Notes under the pieces: model-generated
Told to the model about the DNA's origin: nothing
Database searches by the model: none
What the model saw: only the letters and a program-made list of their open reading frames with translations
Assembly (NCBI GenBank): GCA_023395465.1
Contig: JAEWZE010000181.1
Location: forward strand, 1-23,675
Source: Pseudomonadota bacterium
GTDB taxonomy: Bacteria > Pseudomonadota > Gammaproteobacteria > Xanthomonadales > Xanthomonadaceae
Direction of reading: 5' to 3'
DNA length: 23,675 nucleotides
Made by a program: the position numbers and the translations under genes
Part shown: in pieces, positions 23,125 through 23,675 of the stretch
How the letters are laid out: every line of letters begins with the position of its first letter
Numbering within the stretch: the first letter of the stretch is position 1

Positions 23125-23675
23125 CTACTCGCGAACGATCTGCGGCATGCCCAGCCCCAGACCCGACACGCGCGAGGAAAGTTCGGCCAGCGCCACCGCG
23201 GCAACGGGGCCCACGCGCAGCCGCCACAGCCGCCGGTCGGCCACCGTGACGTCCTGCAGGTGGGCGGCGCCGATGCCGGCGCGCTGCAGCGCGGCCAGCG
23301 CGCGCTCGGCGTTGTCGCGGACCGAGAACACCCCGACCTGCAGGGTGACGTCGTCCTCGCCCGTGGCGGCTGGCGCCGGCGCGGAGGCCACGGTCGCAGT
23401 GGGCGGGACCGCGGGAGTCGCTGGCGCAGCTGCGACCGGCGAAGCTGCGACCGGCGAAGCGGCGGCGGCGCGCTCGGCGTCCAGGCGCGCCTGGCGTTCG
23501 CGCATCCAGGTATCGAATTCGTCGGCGCTGCGAACGCGGCCGTCCTCGGCCACCAGGCGGAAGCGGTTCTCGGCGCGCCCGTAACCGGGATGGTCGGCCA
23601 GGCGCGAACTGGCGGCCGCGGCGACCTGCGCAGCCGCGGGCGGGGTCGGCAGCGCGTCGCTCAGGGCCGCGGCCG
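23125..23675 (-). CDS. rlpA: C-terminal part of an RlpA-like SPOR-domain protein (5' end outside window)
   Basis: About 183 codons of a longer protein whose N-terminus is beyond the window. The last ~75 residues form a SPOR domain (VTLQVGVFSVRDNAERALAAL...LWRLRVGPV), which binds denuded septal peptidoglycan. Upstream are an Ala/Pro linker with two tandem ASPVA units (15-bp repeat, 23428-23457) and the segment VRSADEFDTWMRERQ, which I associate with RlpA proteins of xanthomonads. RlpA is a septal lytic transglycosylase; its catalytic double-psi barrel would lie upstream of the window. Position just before dac agrees with the E. coli rlpA-dacA order. If the barrel is absent, it is only a SPOR-domain protein. 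Confidence 0.75.
   Translation of the reverse strand, partial: AAALSDALPTPPAAAQVAAAASSRLADHPGYGRAENRFRLVAEDGRVRSADEFDTWMRERQARLDAERAAAASPVAASPVAAAPATPAVPPTATVASAPAPAATGEDDVTLQVGVFSVRDNAERALAALQRAGIGAAHLQDVTVADRRLWRLRVGPVAAVALAELSSRVSGLGLGMPQIVRE
23428..23457. repeat. Tandem 15-bp repeat, two copies
   Basis: AGCTGCGACCGGCGA occurs twice back to back, encoding two ASPVA units in the RlpA-like linker. A slippage-prone site that keeps the reading frame. Confidence 0.8.
23639..23675. repeat. 37-bp exact direct repeat, copy 2 (in the RlpA-like gene, reaching the window edge)
   Basis: Identical to 22889-22925 and cut off by the window end, so the repeat may be longer. It encodes the same peptide in the same reading frame as in dac; the copies are 750 bp apart. 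Confidence 0.9.

Overview
The window is very GC-rich, gene-dense chromosomal DNA. Its gene order and protein sequences point to a gammaproteobacterium of the Xanthomonadaceae (Lysobacter, Luteimonas or a relative). The main reasons are the yicC-rph-rdgB-hemW cluster, the rlpA-dac-ybeD-lipB-lipA cluster and the coexistence of a soluble and a membrane pyrophosphatase. The genus is inference; no rRNA or tRNA gene is present.

Layout. 1-860 (-) is yicC, cut by the window edge at its last codon. 929-6274 (+) is a tight run: rph (RNase PH), rdgB (ITP/XTP pyrophosphatase), hemW (heme chaperone), a DUF1631 protein of about 779 aa, and a small PilZ protein that overlaps the DUF1631 stop codon. Next come pepQ (6427-7755, proline dipeptidase) and, after a 344-bp non-coding stretch, hppA (8100-10130, H+-pumping pyrophosphatase), closed by two tandem terminators. 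Two unrelated L,D-transpeptidase-type secreted enzymes follow (10330-12167, +).

From 12187 to 14540 (-) lies the most unusual part. It holds a predicted secreted or effector-like protein combining RTX-type calcium-binding repeats with a C-terminal HExxH metallopeptidase domain resembling family M91 (NleD/HopH1-like). It has its own strong terminator. Below it is a small unknown gene whose upstream DNA encodes a signal peptide that lacks a usable start codon. Then come ppa (+), a 6-TM-like ion channel with a non-canonical selectivity filter (-), and prc (tail-specific protease, -).

18500-23675 (-) is the lipoate and cell-wall cluster: an RlpA-like SPOR protein (partial), a D,D-carboxypeptidase (PBP5/6 type), a CsgG/HfaB-like secreted protein with a C-terminal SH3-like tail, ybeD (DUF493), lipB and lipA. 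Compared with the E. coli rlpA-dacA-ybeD-lipB-lipA order, the CsgG-like gene is an insertion, and it carries its own promoter with a palindromic candidate operator.

Functional themes are phosphate and nucleotide hygiene (rdgB, ppa, hppA, rph), peptidoglycan modification (two L,D-transpeptidase-like enzymes, PBP5/6, RlpA, Prc) and cofactor supply (hemW, lipA, lipB). I see no CRISPR array, insertion sequence, prophage or RNA gene. The strongest leads are the RTX-M91 protein, the DUF1631/PilZ pair, the orphaned signal peptide near 12.8 kb and a 37-bp exact in-frame repeat shared by the dac and rlpA-like genes.
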